A DNA stretch of 21,667 nucleotides from Nitrospirota bacterium (GTDB taxonomy: Bacteria; Nitrospirota; Nitrospiria; Nitrospirales; UBA8639): NCBI GenBank assembly GCA_029879555.1, contig JAOUQB010000006.1, forward strand, positions 1 through 21,667. The letters run 5' to 3'. The position numbers were made by a program, and so were the translations under genes. Under the pieces are notes generated by a model. It did no database searches, was not told the DNA's origin, and saw only the letters and a program-made list of their open reading frames with translations. This document shows, one piece after another, positions 7,070 through 15,091 of this stretch; position 1 is the stretch's first letter, and the number at the start of each line of letters is the position of its first letter.

Positions 7070-7864
7070 TCATCGTTTTGAGCGCACCAATTTGGCCTTG
7101 TTCGCGAAAACCCCTATTACCAGAATCATTCCCAGCAAGAAAAACTCTGCTGTACTCGGCTCTGGTACTGGTGTCATAGTACCACCACCTGTCATAGGGT
7201 CACCTTCTACGGTGTAGTGAAGAGTTCCCTCGCCAAAAATAATCCCGAAATCTGACTGCGGGACGAATGCTTGAGTATTTGTGGAGTGGAAATCGAATTC
7301 GTCCATAATTCCCGGAGCTTCGAATATTGTTGGGGTGATACTGCCAGACCATACAGCTGAACCTGAATCAATTGCCAAGATTAAGAAATATAAGCCGGGA
7401 TTCAATGTGAATCCTGAGAAGAAAGGTGTCGAAGTATTGCTAGCAAAGGCAAAGGCGTCGAGCGTGTCCCCGAAGGACGCACCTGCACCAAGTGAATTCT
7501 GATGTAGCCAAACCCCTCCCTGGCATGCAATACAAAGAATATCAGCTGTTACCGAAACATTGGTGAAAGTATTTGTCAAGGTAAAAGCGACGGCAACGGC
7601 TTGGTCGGCTTCGATAATTTGTCCCGTATCACCAAGACCCGTGATATCTAAAATTGTGTTGGCGTTGGCTAAGGGAGAGCCTATGGTCAGGAGCAAAATG
7701 CTAATAGCAAACAGGGTCTGCTTAATGAAAGAAAAGTGGTTACTTCTGTTCTTTTCCGAATATTTGTGGGCGAAAAAGCGTGTTGTTCCTTTGCCGAACA
7801 GGAGGGAGGAAGCTGGGTTACTACAACAAGGTGGAATCAAACGCTGAGTGAAAAAATCCTTCAT
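7070..7864 (-). CDS. PEP-CTERM sorting-domain protein
   Basis: The 264-residue exported protein of unknown function has a C-terminal VPEPSTAEFFLLGMILVIGV segment (from residue 233) followed by a basic tail KAKLVRSKR. This is the tripartite PEP-CTERM signal recognised by exosortase in Gram-negative bacteria. A Sec signal peptide is plausible at about residues 40-68 (FIKQTLFAISILLLTIGSPLANA). It is preceded by an unusually long N-terminal stretch of about 40 residues starting MKDFFTQRLIPPCC. The ATG at 7864 is chosen because AAGGAG lies at 7871-7876, six bases away; a longer frame to 8023 lacks support. The mature part is Thr/Phe/Gly-rich and beta-like, with a CIAC pair. It is bracketed by two decayed insertion sequences. 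No exosortase gene is in the window. Confidence 0.85.
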   Translation of the reverse strand: MKDFFTQRLIPPCCSNPASSLLFGKGTTRFFAHKYSEKNRSNHFSFIKQTLFAISILLLTIGSPLANANTILDITGLGDTGQIIEADQAVAVAFTLTNTFTNVSVTADILCIACQGGVWLHQNSLGAGASFGDTLDAFAFASNTSTPFFSGFTLNPGLYFLILAIDSGSAVWSGSITPTIFEAPGIMDEFDFHSTNTQAFVPQSDFGIIFGEGTLHYTVEGDPMTGGGTMTPVPEPSTAEFFLLGMILVIGVFANKAKLVRSKR

Positions 7865-8002
7865 GGGATGCTCCTTCTTTTTTGAATACAATGGTTTGGA
7901 AAATGGCAGAGTCCTCGCTAGCTCCTCCTTGGCACGGATCGCCCGGGTGCCCCATAAGAACGTTCCCTGGAAAATGGCGCATTTTAAGGGTGACATTCTA
8001 GG
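7818..8002 (-). repeat. Leader repeat, copy B (PEP-CTERM gene leader)
   Basis: This is the partner of the repeat at 5590-5772, covering the first 15 or so codons, ribosome binding site and upstream region of the PEP-CTERM gene. Similarity stops at 8002, exactly where the inferred end of the second insertion sequence begins. Compared with copy A it has an extra codon in ACTACAACAAGG. Confidence 0.75.
7871..7876 (-). promoter_or_regulatory. Ribosome binding site deciding the PEP-CTERM protein start
   Basis: AAGGAG on the minus strand, six bases before the ATG at 7864. It is conserved in position and sequence context in leader copy A (5646-5651). This favours the internal start over longer frames. 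Confidence 0.7.
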
Positions 8003-8019
8003 TGTAGTGCTCCCAGGAA

Positions 8020-8903
8020 TCAAGCCAAGGGGGTATGTTGTTCACGCCAGAATTGACGAGGCCTCCAATACCCTAATGCTTGATGCGGGCGCTCCTCGTT
8101 ATACCAATCCATCCATCGGGTAATTGTCTGCCGAGCCTCTTCAAATTTTGTAAATTGGTGTTGCCACAGACATTCTTTTTTGAGACTCCGAAAAAAGCGT
8201 TCAATGAGGCCATTCTGCTCCGGTGTATAGGGCGGATAAATTCTTGGTGCAGCCGATAGTCCCAACAAGCTTGACGGAACCGTCGACTCTGAAAGATCAA
8301 TCCATTATCACTTCGAAGCAGCGGGGACGTTCCTCCGGGTCGCAAGGTCCCAAACCAGGCCAGACAGGCCGCTTCAATCGCTCGTTCCGCTTCTTTCGCT
8401 CTTCCACGTAAAGCAAACTCATACCCCATTATCTCTCGATCATGACAATCGATGACTGCGGTGAGATGCCCCCAGCCATCGTCGCCACAGGGAAGTTACG
8501 TCACATCCACCGTCCATCGCTGGTTACTTGCTCACGACCGACTCCGCAAACGCGGAGCCCGCGGACGAGCGGTGCGTACGCGTTGATGTACTAGCCATTG
8601 TTTGATTCGTAAGGCGCAATACACCGCTTTCCGATTGACCATCACCCCTTCGCGATAGCGCAACAGCGCCCACAGCCGGCGGTACCCATAGGTCGGATAG
8701 TCGTGAATCAATGGCTCGAGCTTCGTCACGAGTTCTTCAGAAAGGGCCGAGCACGTTCGCTTGCCTTTGGTCAGCCGATGCAGGACCGAGCGGCTCACCC
8801 GAAGCACCCGGCAGGCGGTTCGTTCGGAGATGTCCGGCAGCGCGGCTCTCACGTGGCGGACATCTCCCGCGCTAAAGGGTACGGTTTCAAGGCCTCCCGT
8901 CAC
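8020..8903 (-). pseudogene. IS3-family transposase orfB remnant (element 2)
   Basis: The N-terminal part has an HTH_21-like DISERTACRVLRVSRSVLHR and YPTYGYRRLWALLR. The integrase core follows in the same frame after two in-frame stops: TGA at 8532-8534 and TAA at 8496-8498, on either side of SNQRWTVDVT (first catalytic Asp). It continues with HLTAVIDCHDREIMGYEFAL, RGRAKEAERAIEAACLAWFG and LRSDNGLIFQSRRFRQACWD (second Asp). A frameshift near 8240 separates this from PYTPEQNGLIERFFRSLKKE (catalytic Glu) and WYNEERPHQALGY. All three catalytic residues are still readable but not in one frame. Confidence 0.82.
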
Positions 8904-9170
8904 ACATCATTCTCCACGACCAGCTCCCCAATCTTTTGATTGAGCTTCTTAATTTGCTCATCCTTGAGTGCCTCTTCATCCTTCGGCCGACGGCGCAGGC
9001 CATTCTCTGCCGCCCGGAGAAACTTCTCGTGCCAATTCTCCACTTCAGACACTCGTAACCCCTGCTGCCGGGCCGCTTCCGCGACCGACGTCTTGCCTTT
9101 GAGTAGTCGCAAGACCAGAGCCGCTCTCCGTTTCGCCGTCCACCGTTCAATTGGTTCTTCCTCTCCCCGC
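8900..9170 (-). pseudogene. IS3-family transposase orfA (element 2), start unclear
   Basis: The frame reads ERWTAKRRAALVLRLLKGKT, SVAEAARQQGLRVSEVENWH, EKFLRAAENGLRRRPKDEEA and KDEQIKKLNQKIGELVVEND. This is a typical orfA with helix-turn-helix and leucine zipper, ending at 8900 just inside orfB. A clear in-frame ATG before the conserved part is missing; the GGAGG near 9175 may mark the original start. It is part of an element whose orfB is broken. Confidence 0.65.
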
Positions 9171-9234
9171 GCTCCCCTCCTTTAAAAATTGGTTATGTCT
9201 TCAAGGTGGTTTCACTTTCAAGGGGGGCAGTATA

Positions 9235-9366
9235 TTCATTCACCCCTCGCAACAAAATATTCAGCTTCCTAACTGTTCTTTATTGACACTAGAGCTGTGG
9301 GAATGCCGGGGTAAAAAAAGAATGAGACCGGAATTTCTCTTGGAAAGGTTGGGGAGCTTAAACTTT
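9235..9366. other. Gap between insertion sequence and histidine kinase
   Basis: This gap has no gene. It contains a possible weak terminator for the kinase gene (given separately) and an isolated TTGACA at 9283-9288 without a matching -10 box. Confidence 0.3.
9313..9340 (-). terminator. Possible weak intrinsic terminator of the histidine kinase gene
   Basis: On the minus strand GAGA, an eight-base loop containing CCGG, and TCTC are followed shortly by a run of seven T. The stem is only four pairs, so this is a weak candidate. Its place, just after the kinase stop codon, is right. Confidence 0.3.
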
Positions 9367-12300
9367 CTAATTTCTTGACATGGGAAGATGTTTAAATACT
9401 TCTTGTAGCGTTTTGGCTAGGTCAGCCCCATTGACCGGCTTCATAAGAAATCCCTTGAGACCAAGTTGCTTGGCCTTTTCTTCCGACATAATGTGACTAA
9501 ATCCCGTACAGAGCACAATGGCTATATCGGGACGAATATCGAGTAGCATCTTGGCAAAGGCTTCCCCACTCATTGTTGGCATGGTTTGATCGGTAACCAC
9601 AATATCAAATTGATTCGGTTGGCGACGAAAGAGCTCAATGGCTTCATGAGGGTTAGTCTTGGCCACCACCGAATAGCCTAAATGCATCAACACTTGCTCC
9701 CCCCACCGTGCCAGTACCTCCTCATCATCCACAAATAATACCTTCCCCCGCCCCTGGGGCCAGTCCGGAGCTTTGGGGCTCTGATCAGGGAGTACGACAT
9801 CCAAACGCGGCAGTAATATCGTAAACGTGGTACCTTGTCCGAGCACACTCGACACCCCGATATGCCCTCCATGGCCCGCAATAATGCCATGCACCACGGC
9901 CAGCCCCAACCCGGTCCCCTCACCTAACGCCTTTGTGGTGAAAAATGGCTCAAAAATCCGCGTCAACACGTCGTCAGAGATTCCCTGTCCTGAATCCTGA
10001 ATGGTGAGTTGCACATATGTCCCAGGGTTCAACTCAGCAAATTCCTGACGTGAAGCTTCCGTCACCTCAGTTGAACTCACCATGAAGCTCAATACACCCC
10101 CTCGTTCTCGCATCGCCTGCTCCGCATTCGCACATAAATTCATGATGACCTGATGCAATTGCGTGGCATCGGCAAACACGACCGCCGACCCAGTTGTCGC
10201 AGCAGATCGTATCTCAATCGTCGTTGGAAGAGTCGCCCGAACCATACGAAGCGCTTCTTGTATGATCACGGTTAAATCTACAGCCTCACGTTCATGATCC
10301 GACCGTCGACTAAATGCCAAGATTTGCTTCACCAGTTCCTTCGCCCGCTGGCCGGCGGTGATCACTTCCCCTAAATAAGACGTTAACTTCGGCTGTGCAT
10401 TGGCTTGAGTCAACGCGAGCTCTGAATAGCCGAGAATCGCCCCCAAAATATTATTGAAGTCATGGGCGATTCCCCCAGCCAACGTTCCAATGGATTCCAT
10501 CTTCTGGACTTGTTGAAGCTTCTGATCCCTCTCTCGCAGAGCGATTTCCATCTGTTTATTTTCAGTCATATCTCGCATAAAACAATGGTAATGGCCTGCC
10601 TCTTGCGGTTGATTAATTCCTCTAGCCATCACCACTTTTTTGAAAAACTCTGACCCATCTTTCCTCAGCCCCCTCGCCTCAAATTCTCCAAGGCCTGTCA
10701 TTCGCATCATGTCAAACGCAGACAGTGCCCTCAGATAATCTTCAGGATGGACAGCAATTTCCCAAGATTGTCCAAGAAGGTCAGCTGCGGAATAGCCTAG
10801 CAACGTGGCATAGGCCTCATTCACCTGAAGATATCGTCCCTCTTGGTCCATAAGCGCAATACCCGGCATAGAATGCGTAAGGGCCATATGCATTTCCTGC
10901 AACGCACTTTCCGCTTCTTTGCGCTCAGTGATATCCCGAGAGACCACCACCCCTCGCAAATCTCCCAGAGCGGTGTGAAAGACACGGCCCGTACTTTCAA
11001 ACCAACGATACCCTCCACACTGATGACGATACCGATAAATGGCCCGACCTGACCCGACCGTGTGCATGCCCTCCGTAAATTCTTTCACAACCATGTCTCG
11101 GTCATCGGGATGAACCAACGAAAAAATATTGGTTCCAAGTAATGCCTGAGGCTCATAGCCTAAGACCTCCTCAAAATTCGGGCTAACGTATAAAAATGTC
11201 GCGGCAGCATCCACTTCGGAGATGAGATCATAGGCATTATCCATAATGGCCCGAAAACGTTTTTCTCGTTCTTGGATCGTCAGTTCCGCCGCCTTGCGAA
11301 AAGTAATATCCCGCGCAATGCAAAACAGCCCTACCAGGCCTTCCTCCGTCTGATGAAAGACCTCTTTTGTCACCAGGAAGGTGCGAGAGACCACGCCAGC
11401 ATCGTCTACGTCAATTTCAAAGGATTGGGGTGTATTCCCACGGATCACAGCATCATCATATTTCGTAAAAAGAGGATGGATTCCATGAGGAAATAATTCC
11501 CCGTCTGTCTTTCCCATCATTTCTTCAATCTGAAGACCCAGCAACGTGGCACCCGTCGAATTCACTAATAAATACCGCCCTTCATGGTCTTTGACAAAAA
11601 TGATATCACGCGTTCCTTCAACCACGGTGGTTAAGAGGACATGCTCTCTTTTCAAAGCATCTTCGGCTGCTTTTTGGGCGGTAATATCTCGGATGGTTCC
11701 GCTCCCCCGAACGAATGTTCCCTGTGCATCGTAAATCGCCTGCCCCTTCCCTTTAAACCACCGATATTCACCTGGCTTGGTTTTGAGTCGAGAATCCAGA
11801 TCATAGGGCACCTGATGCTCAATGTGGTCTCTCAAGGCTTGAAAGACTCGATGACGATCATCAGGATGAATCCGGGAGGCCCAAGATTCCAAGACCGGAG
11901 GAAATTCATGTTCTTCAAAACCCAATAGCGCTTTAAATTGAGCCGAATACCAAGCGGGAGTCTCAGGAGAATCCCAGGGTTGCCCTGGGAGAGGACGCCC
12001 CTCCCAAAGGCCTTCCTGGGAACCCACTGTCGCCATTTCAAAGCGATCAAGCTGCTCACGCAATGTCGCAATCATCTGTTGCGCATCTGCAAGTGCGGCA
12101 CGAAGTTGTTCATTCGTCTGCACATCATCAACCACATCAGATTGCTCAATGATCCCGACTTTTGTGACCGCAGGTTGAGGCGTTGGCTCTTCAGCCTTCC
12201 GTGCAGTCACTTCAAAAACCAGGCCTTCATATCCTTCAATTTGACCTTGGCTATCGCGGATCGCTCGCGCATGCTCTTCAACCCACACGCAGCCCTGCGG

Positions 12301-12735
12301 ATTCCGTTTTCCTTCCCACACAAACGGACCGACATTTTCTTGTTGCTGAAAAAGGTTGCGCCATACGGTGCGCCTCGCCGGATGAGCATAGAGTTGCTTC
12401 CGGATATCCAGCACACATTCCATCATTTCTTCAGGAGAGACATAGCCAAAAATTTGAGCCAGAGCCATATTCGCCATCACGAGCTTCCCATCAACAGTGC
12501 TGCGGTATACCCCAACAACTCCTTGATTAAAAAATTGTTCTAATTGGTCTTCATGACTCGAATTCGAAGGAAGAGCTTGAACACCCGAAGCACGGAGAGA
12601 TAGCCGCAAATCTCCGATGAGTTTATTGACGATTACTTGTTGTTGTGAGAACGGTATACTCACGGGATTTTCGTGATCCATGAAAGCCGCACCTGCTTTA
12701 TATGGAAAATCCAGAGGGGGGGGCATATAGCGCAC
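9367..12735 (-). CDS. Soluble multi-PAS hybrid sensor histidine kinase with C-terminal receiver
   Basis: The product is up to 1122 residues and has no membrane helix. About five PAS-type sensor units can be placed: 65-180, 235-358, 365-485, 490-610 and 612-735. Several end in the PAC-like RDITxxKxAE pattern. The HisKA domain has GGIAHDFNN with phospho-His758. The HATPase domain has NLCANAEQAM (866-875), DSGQGIS (914-920) and GTGLGLAVV (940-948). The receiver has Asp1003/Asp1004, phospho-Asp1049 in VVTDQTMP and Lys1099. It should autophosphorylate on His758 and pass phosphate to its own Asp1049; the final partner is not encoded nearby. The first codon of the frame is GTG at 12735, but the ATG at 12681 (MDHENP) seems more likely because a possible -10 box overlaps the GTG. 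Divergent from thiD. Confidence 0.9.
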   Translation of the reverse strand: MRYMPPPLDFPYKAGAAFMDHENPVSIPFSQQQVIVNKLIGDLRLSLRASGVQALPSNSSHEDQLEQFFNQGVVGVYRSTVDGKLVMANMALAQIFGYVSPEEMMECVLDIRKQLYAHPARRTVWRNLFQQQENVGPFVWEGKRNPQGCVWVEEHARAIRDSQGQIEGYEGLVFEVTARKAEEPTPQPAVTKVGIIEQSDVVDDVQTNEQLRAALADAQQMIATLREQLDRFEMATVGSQEGLWEGRPLPGQPWDSPETPAWYSAQFKALLGFEEHEFPPVLESWASRIHPDDRHRVFQALRDHIEHQVPYDLDSRLKTKPGEYRWFKGKGQAIYDAQGTFVRGSGTIRDITAQKAAEDALKREHVLLTTVVEGTRDIIFVKDHEGRYLLVNSTGATLLGLQIEEMMGKTDGELFPHGIHPLFTKYDDAVIRGNTPQSFEIDVDDAGVVSRTFLVTKEVFHQTEEGLVGLFCIARDITFRKAAELTIQEREKRFRAIMDNAYDLISEVDAAATFLYVSPNFEEVLGYEPQALLGTNIFSLVHPDDRDMVVKEFTEGMHTVGSGRAIYRYRHQCGGYRWFESTGRVFHTALGDLRGVVVSRDITERKEAESALQEMHMALTHSMPGIALMDQEGRYLQVNEAYATLLGYSAADLLGQSWEIAVHPEDYLRALSAFDMMRMTGLGEFEARGLRKDGSEFFKKVVMARGINQPQEAGHYHCFMRDMTENKQMEIALRERDQKLQQVQKMESIGTLAGGIAHDFNNILGAILGYSELALTQANAQPKLTSYLGEVITAGQRAKELVKQILAFSRRSDHEREAVDLTVIIQEALRMVRATLPTTIEIRSAATTGSAVVFADATQLHQVIMNLCANAEQAMRERGGVLSFMVSSTEVTEASRQEFAELNPGTYVQLTIQDSGQGISDDVLTRIFEPFFTTKALGEGTGLGLAVVHGIIAGHGGHIGVSSVLGQGTTFTILLPRLDVVLPDQSPKAPDWPQGRGKVLFVDDEEVLARWGEQVLMHLGYSVVAKTNPHEAIELFRRQPNQFDIVVTDQTMPTMSGEAFAKMLLDIRPDIAIVLCTGFSHIMSEEKAKQLGLKGFLMKPVNGADLAKTLQEVFKHLPMSRN

Positions 12736-12758
12736 TTATAGACGCACAATGAAATATC
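12735..12758 (-). promoter_or_regulatory. Possible promoter of the histidine kinase gene
   Basis: On the minus strand TATAAG (12735-12740) lies 17 bp after a poor TTGTAG box. A perfect TTGACA further upstream has no good partner. If real, transcription would start after the GTG at 12735 and the ATG at 12681 would be the first usable start. Weak evidence. Confidence 0.25.
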
Positions 12759-12861
12759 TACAAACTTATGTCAAGAGGAACGGCCCAGATCAAGTCCGCT
12801 TTCTCTATTGCGCGTAGCGTCAATCGGGGCCAATTCTTGGCCACCGACAATGAACTCCGCT

Positions 12862-12890
12862 TTGATACCATCAAAACGCCATGGTAGACT
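12862..12890 (+). promoter_or_regulatory. Sigma70-like promoter of thiD
   Basis: TTGATA (12862-12867) and TAGACT (12885-12890) are separated by exactly 17 bp, about 43 bp before the thiD start. No THI-box riboswitch could be recognised in the short leader. Confidence 0.4.
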
Positions 12891-12932
12891 TCAACCCACT
12901 TTCTTCTTTCATTTTTTCGGGACAATGCTGAT

Positions 12933-13724
12933 ATGAAGACACCCGTTCTCACGATTGCTGGCTCTGATCCAAGCGGAGGCGCGGGGATTCAGGCTGATCT
13001 CAAAGCCTTTTCCGCCAACGGCGTGTATGGCATGTCGGTTCTGACTTCAATAACCGCCCAAAATACCTGTGGCGTATCATCAGTCTTCCACCTCCCTTCT
13101 TCCATTATTGATGCCCAGCTTGAGGCGATTTTCTCAGACATTCCCGTCAACACCATCAAAACCGGCATGTTGGCCACAACAGAGATCATCACCGTAGTGA
13201 GTCATGCCCTCGCACTGCAGAACATCAAATATCTTGTCGTCGATCCAGTTATGGTTGCGAAAGGCGGGCATGCACTCCTTGAAGAGGATGCGATAGCGAC
13301 TCTTAAGGCCAACCTTTTTCCTCAGGCTTTTCTCGTGACCCCGAATATTTATGAAGCTCAAGTGTTATCTGGCATGACGATTCATAGTATGGCTGATGCC
13401 CGAACTGCAGCAAAAATCATTCATCAATTAGGCTGTCGACATGTGTTGATTAAAGGTGGACACCTCGCCGAGCAACCAGGGACGGACCTCCTCTACGATG
13501 GCCGATTTTTCCGGATGTACAAAGGGGAATTTATCCAGACTCAGAATACCCATGGCACCGGGTGCACCTTCGCCTCAGCCATTGCGGCCTACCTGGCAAA
13601 AGGCCACGCGATCGCCGACGCCATCGAAAACGCCAAAGCTTATATCACCCAGGCCATTCGCCACAGCTTTACCCTCGGCAAAGGACATGGACCAACCGAT
13701 CATTTTTATTTTCTTCAAGCCTAA
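12933..13724 (+). CDS. thiD: Hydroxymethylpyrimidine / phosphomethylpyrimidine kinase
   Basis: The 263-residue protein has the normal length and shows the ThiD pattern throughout. It opens with TIAGSDPSGGAGIQADLKAF (7-26). The conserved DIPVNTIKTGML segment (69-80), VDPVMVAKGG (103-112) and TPNIYEA (136-142) follow. The ribokinase-fold anion hole is NTHGTGCTFASA (205-216). ThiD phosphorylates HMP and then HMP-phosphate to HMP-diphosphate, the pyrimidine half of thiamine, in the cytoplasm. No other thiamine gene is in the window. It starts the rightward run and is followed six bases later by a hydrolase gene, so the genes may be co-transcribed. The ATG at 12933 has only a weak GGGACAA ribosome binding site. 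Confidence 0.95.
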   Translation: MKTPVLTIAGSDPSGGAGIQADLKAFSANGVYGMSVLTSITAQNTCGVSSVFHLPSSIIDAQLEAIFSDIPVNTIKTGMLATTEIITVVSHALALQNIKYLVVDPVMVAKGGHALLEEDAIATLKANLFPQAFLVTPNIYEAQVLSGMTIHSMADARTAAKIIHQLGCRHVLIKGGHLAEQPGTDLLYDGRFFRMYKGEFIQTQNTHGTGCTFASAIAAYLAKGHAIADAIENAKAYITQAIRHSFTLGKGHGPTDHFYFLQA

Positions 13725-13730
13725 CCATCT

Positions 13731-14537
13731 ATGGATACCGCATTACCGAAAAGCGATGAGCGCATCATTGAAACGTCTGTGGCATTTTCAAATGCCTCAA
13801 GCCTCTTCACACCGGCAATCTTCGCTGAACCGTCTACCCCGACACATCGGTGCGTCATTCTCTGCCATGGCTTCCTTTCTGATAAACAAAGTCGTACCAA
13901 TCGACGACTCACCGAACTGCTGGTTCCGCAGGGCATCGCCACTGTTCGATTCGATTGGTATGGCATGGGAGAATCCCGGCAGCATTTCCCCAACATGACC
14001 CTCAAGCATTGCCAAGACCAACTTGATACGGTGTTTCAGATGGTGCAAGAACGGGAACTGACGCATCTCGGGCTTGTGGGATCCAGCTTTGGTGGATTAT
14101 TGGCCATTCTTGCAGCCCCTCATCAACCCACGCTTCAGGCATTGGGCCTGAAATGCCCTGTCGTGGATTTCCCCGAAGTTCTTCGCATGGAATTCGGGCC
14201 AGATGCCATGGCACGTTGGAAGTCCACGAACCACATTCCCAATATTATTGGCAACGGCTCACCCGTGCCCTTACATTATGGGTTTTATGAAGAATGCCTC
14301 ACCTATGACGCCTATGCCGCACTCTCCCACATTCAAGTTCCCACCTTGGTCGTTCATGGCGATCAAGACGAACTCATTCCTCGACCGCAGATCGATCGCT
14401 TACTCACAACCCTGACGGCTTCAAAACAATTGACGCTTATTTCAGGGGCTGATCATCAATTTGGACGGCCAGAAGATTTTCGCCTGATGACCACTCATCT
14501 GGCTCAATGGATGATCAACCATTTGACGAACCCCTGA
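13731..14537 (+). CDS. Alpha/beta hydrolase (serine aminopeptidase S33-like)
   Basis: The 268-residue cytoplasmic hydrolase has the alpha/beta fold. It has an oxyanion-side HGFLSD (46-51), a WYGMGES segment (76-82) and the nucleophile elbow GSSFGG (117-122) with Ser119. The acid lies in HGDQDELIP (Asp223 by position) and the catalytic His is His242 in GADHQF, so the triad is complete. It resembles the Hydrolase_4 / esterase group found next to many housekeeping genes; the substrate cannot be told. It begins six bases after thiD. Its last bases overlap the start of the next gene in a TGATGA arrangement, which suggests translational coupling. The start lacks a strong Shine-Dalgarno sequence. 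Confidence 0.85.
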   Translation: MDTALPKSDERIIETSVAFSNASSLFTPAIFAEPSTPTHRCVILCHGFLSDKQSRTNRRLTELLVPQGIATVRFDWYGMGESRQHFPNMTLKHCQDQLDTVFQMVQERELTHLGLVGSSFGGLLAILAAPHQPTLQALGLKCPVVDFPEVLRMEFGPDAMARWKSTNHIPNIIGNGSPVPLHYGFYEECLTYDAYAALSHIQVPTLVVHGDQDELIPRPQIDRLLTTLTASKQLTLISGADHQFGRPEDFRLMTTHLAQWMINHLTNP

Positions 14538-15046
14538 TGACTGGGACGACAAGAATGAGTCCGACTGGTTCGGCCCCGGTGAAATTCACAGACAACCAAT
14601 TAGACGTGTTTCGTGTACTCTATCCTCTATTTAAAAATGAGGTCTTCCAACGACGCGAACACATGATGCGACTCACCGCATTTGCCGGTACTGTTTTGAT
14701 ATCGATACAGATCGCCCTGTTTATTCTGCCACCGGGGCCGACAACGACTTCTCCCACTTCATGGTTCTCCATTTCTGGTGTCACCGTGTTTTCCAGTCTC
14801 TTTGCCTATTTAATCCTCCAACAGGCTGATCGACATCGAATGGCTAAACAGCAAGTCATTGAATTAGAACAATCGTTAGGGTTCTATCACCAAGAATGGC
14901 AACTGACCGGAGAGACCTTGTTCCCGAAGAATTGGCAGACGGATTGGACTGCGGATCGAAGCGTTGCGCTATATCTCGCCATCCTGGCAACCCTCACCAC
15001 CCTCGTCATCTGTAGCATGCTGGTGCGGAATGGAATGGCAATGTGA
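14537..15046 (+). CDS. Small integral membrane protein, three predicted helices
   Basis: I do not recognise this protein. From the ATG at 14537 it has 169 residues. A polar N-terminus (about 45 residues) contains LDVFRVLYPLFKNEVFQRRE. Two hydrophobic helices follow close together (about 46-66 FAGTVLISIQIALFILPPGP and about 76-95). Next comes a charged region of about 45 residues with AKQQVIELEQSLGFYHQEW, then a last helix (about 144-163). The frame also has an ATG at 14507, but the one at 14537 overlaps the hydrolase stop codon (TGATGA) and is preferred. A third candidate is at 14554. The overlap suggests that it is made together with the hydrolase. Confidence 0.65.
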   Translation: MTGTTRMSPTGSAPVKFTDNQLDVFRVLYPLFKNEVFQRREHMMRLTAFAGTVLISIQIALFILPPGPTTTSPTSWFSISGVTVFSSLFAYLILQQADRHRMAKQQVIELEQSLGFYHQEWQLTGETLFPKNWQTDWTADRSVALYLAILATLTTLVICSMLVRNGMAM

Positions 15047-15091
15047 CCGTCGCATGACGAACAGTTTTTCCGCATCACAAGGACTCGCCCT

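Larger units (their letters stand above)
8003..9234 (-). mobile_element. Decayed IS3-family insertion sequence (element 2)
   Basis: This remnant of about 1.23 kb has orfA and orfB reading leftward and differs in sequence type from element 1. Weak inverted ends can be proposed: TGTAGTGCTCCC at 8003-8014 against TATACTGCCCCC on the minus strand at 9223-9234 (nine of twelve positions agree). The left end coincides with the point where leader copies A and B lose similarity. No clear target-site duplication is seen, so the ends remain approximate. The transposase carries stops and a frameshift and is inactive. Confidence 0.7.

Noticed and set aside
5590..8002. CRISPR-like or tandem repeat array
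   Set aside because: Only two long diverged copies exist, separated by unrelated coding DNA; there are no short regular repeats or spacers.
5885..9234. Composite transposon carrying the PEP-CTERM gene
   Set aside because: The two insertion sequences belong to different IS3-type lineages and both are broken. They do not form a matched pair able to move the gene between them.
11938..12543. Plus-strand open frame of 201 codons
   Set aside because: It lies wholly antisense to the PAS region of the histidine kinase, whose domains and motifs are clear. Its own translation shows no family features.
12736..12932. TPP riboswitch before thiD
   Set aside because: The leader between the proposed promoter and the start is only about 40 bases and lacks the THI-box core, so no riboswitch is supported.
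13456..13998. Plus-strand frame of 180 codons spanning the thiD/hydrolase junction
   Set aside because: It overlaps two well-supported genes in another frame and resembles no protein family.
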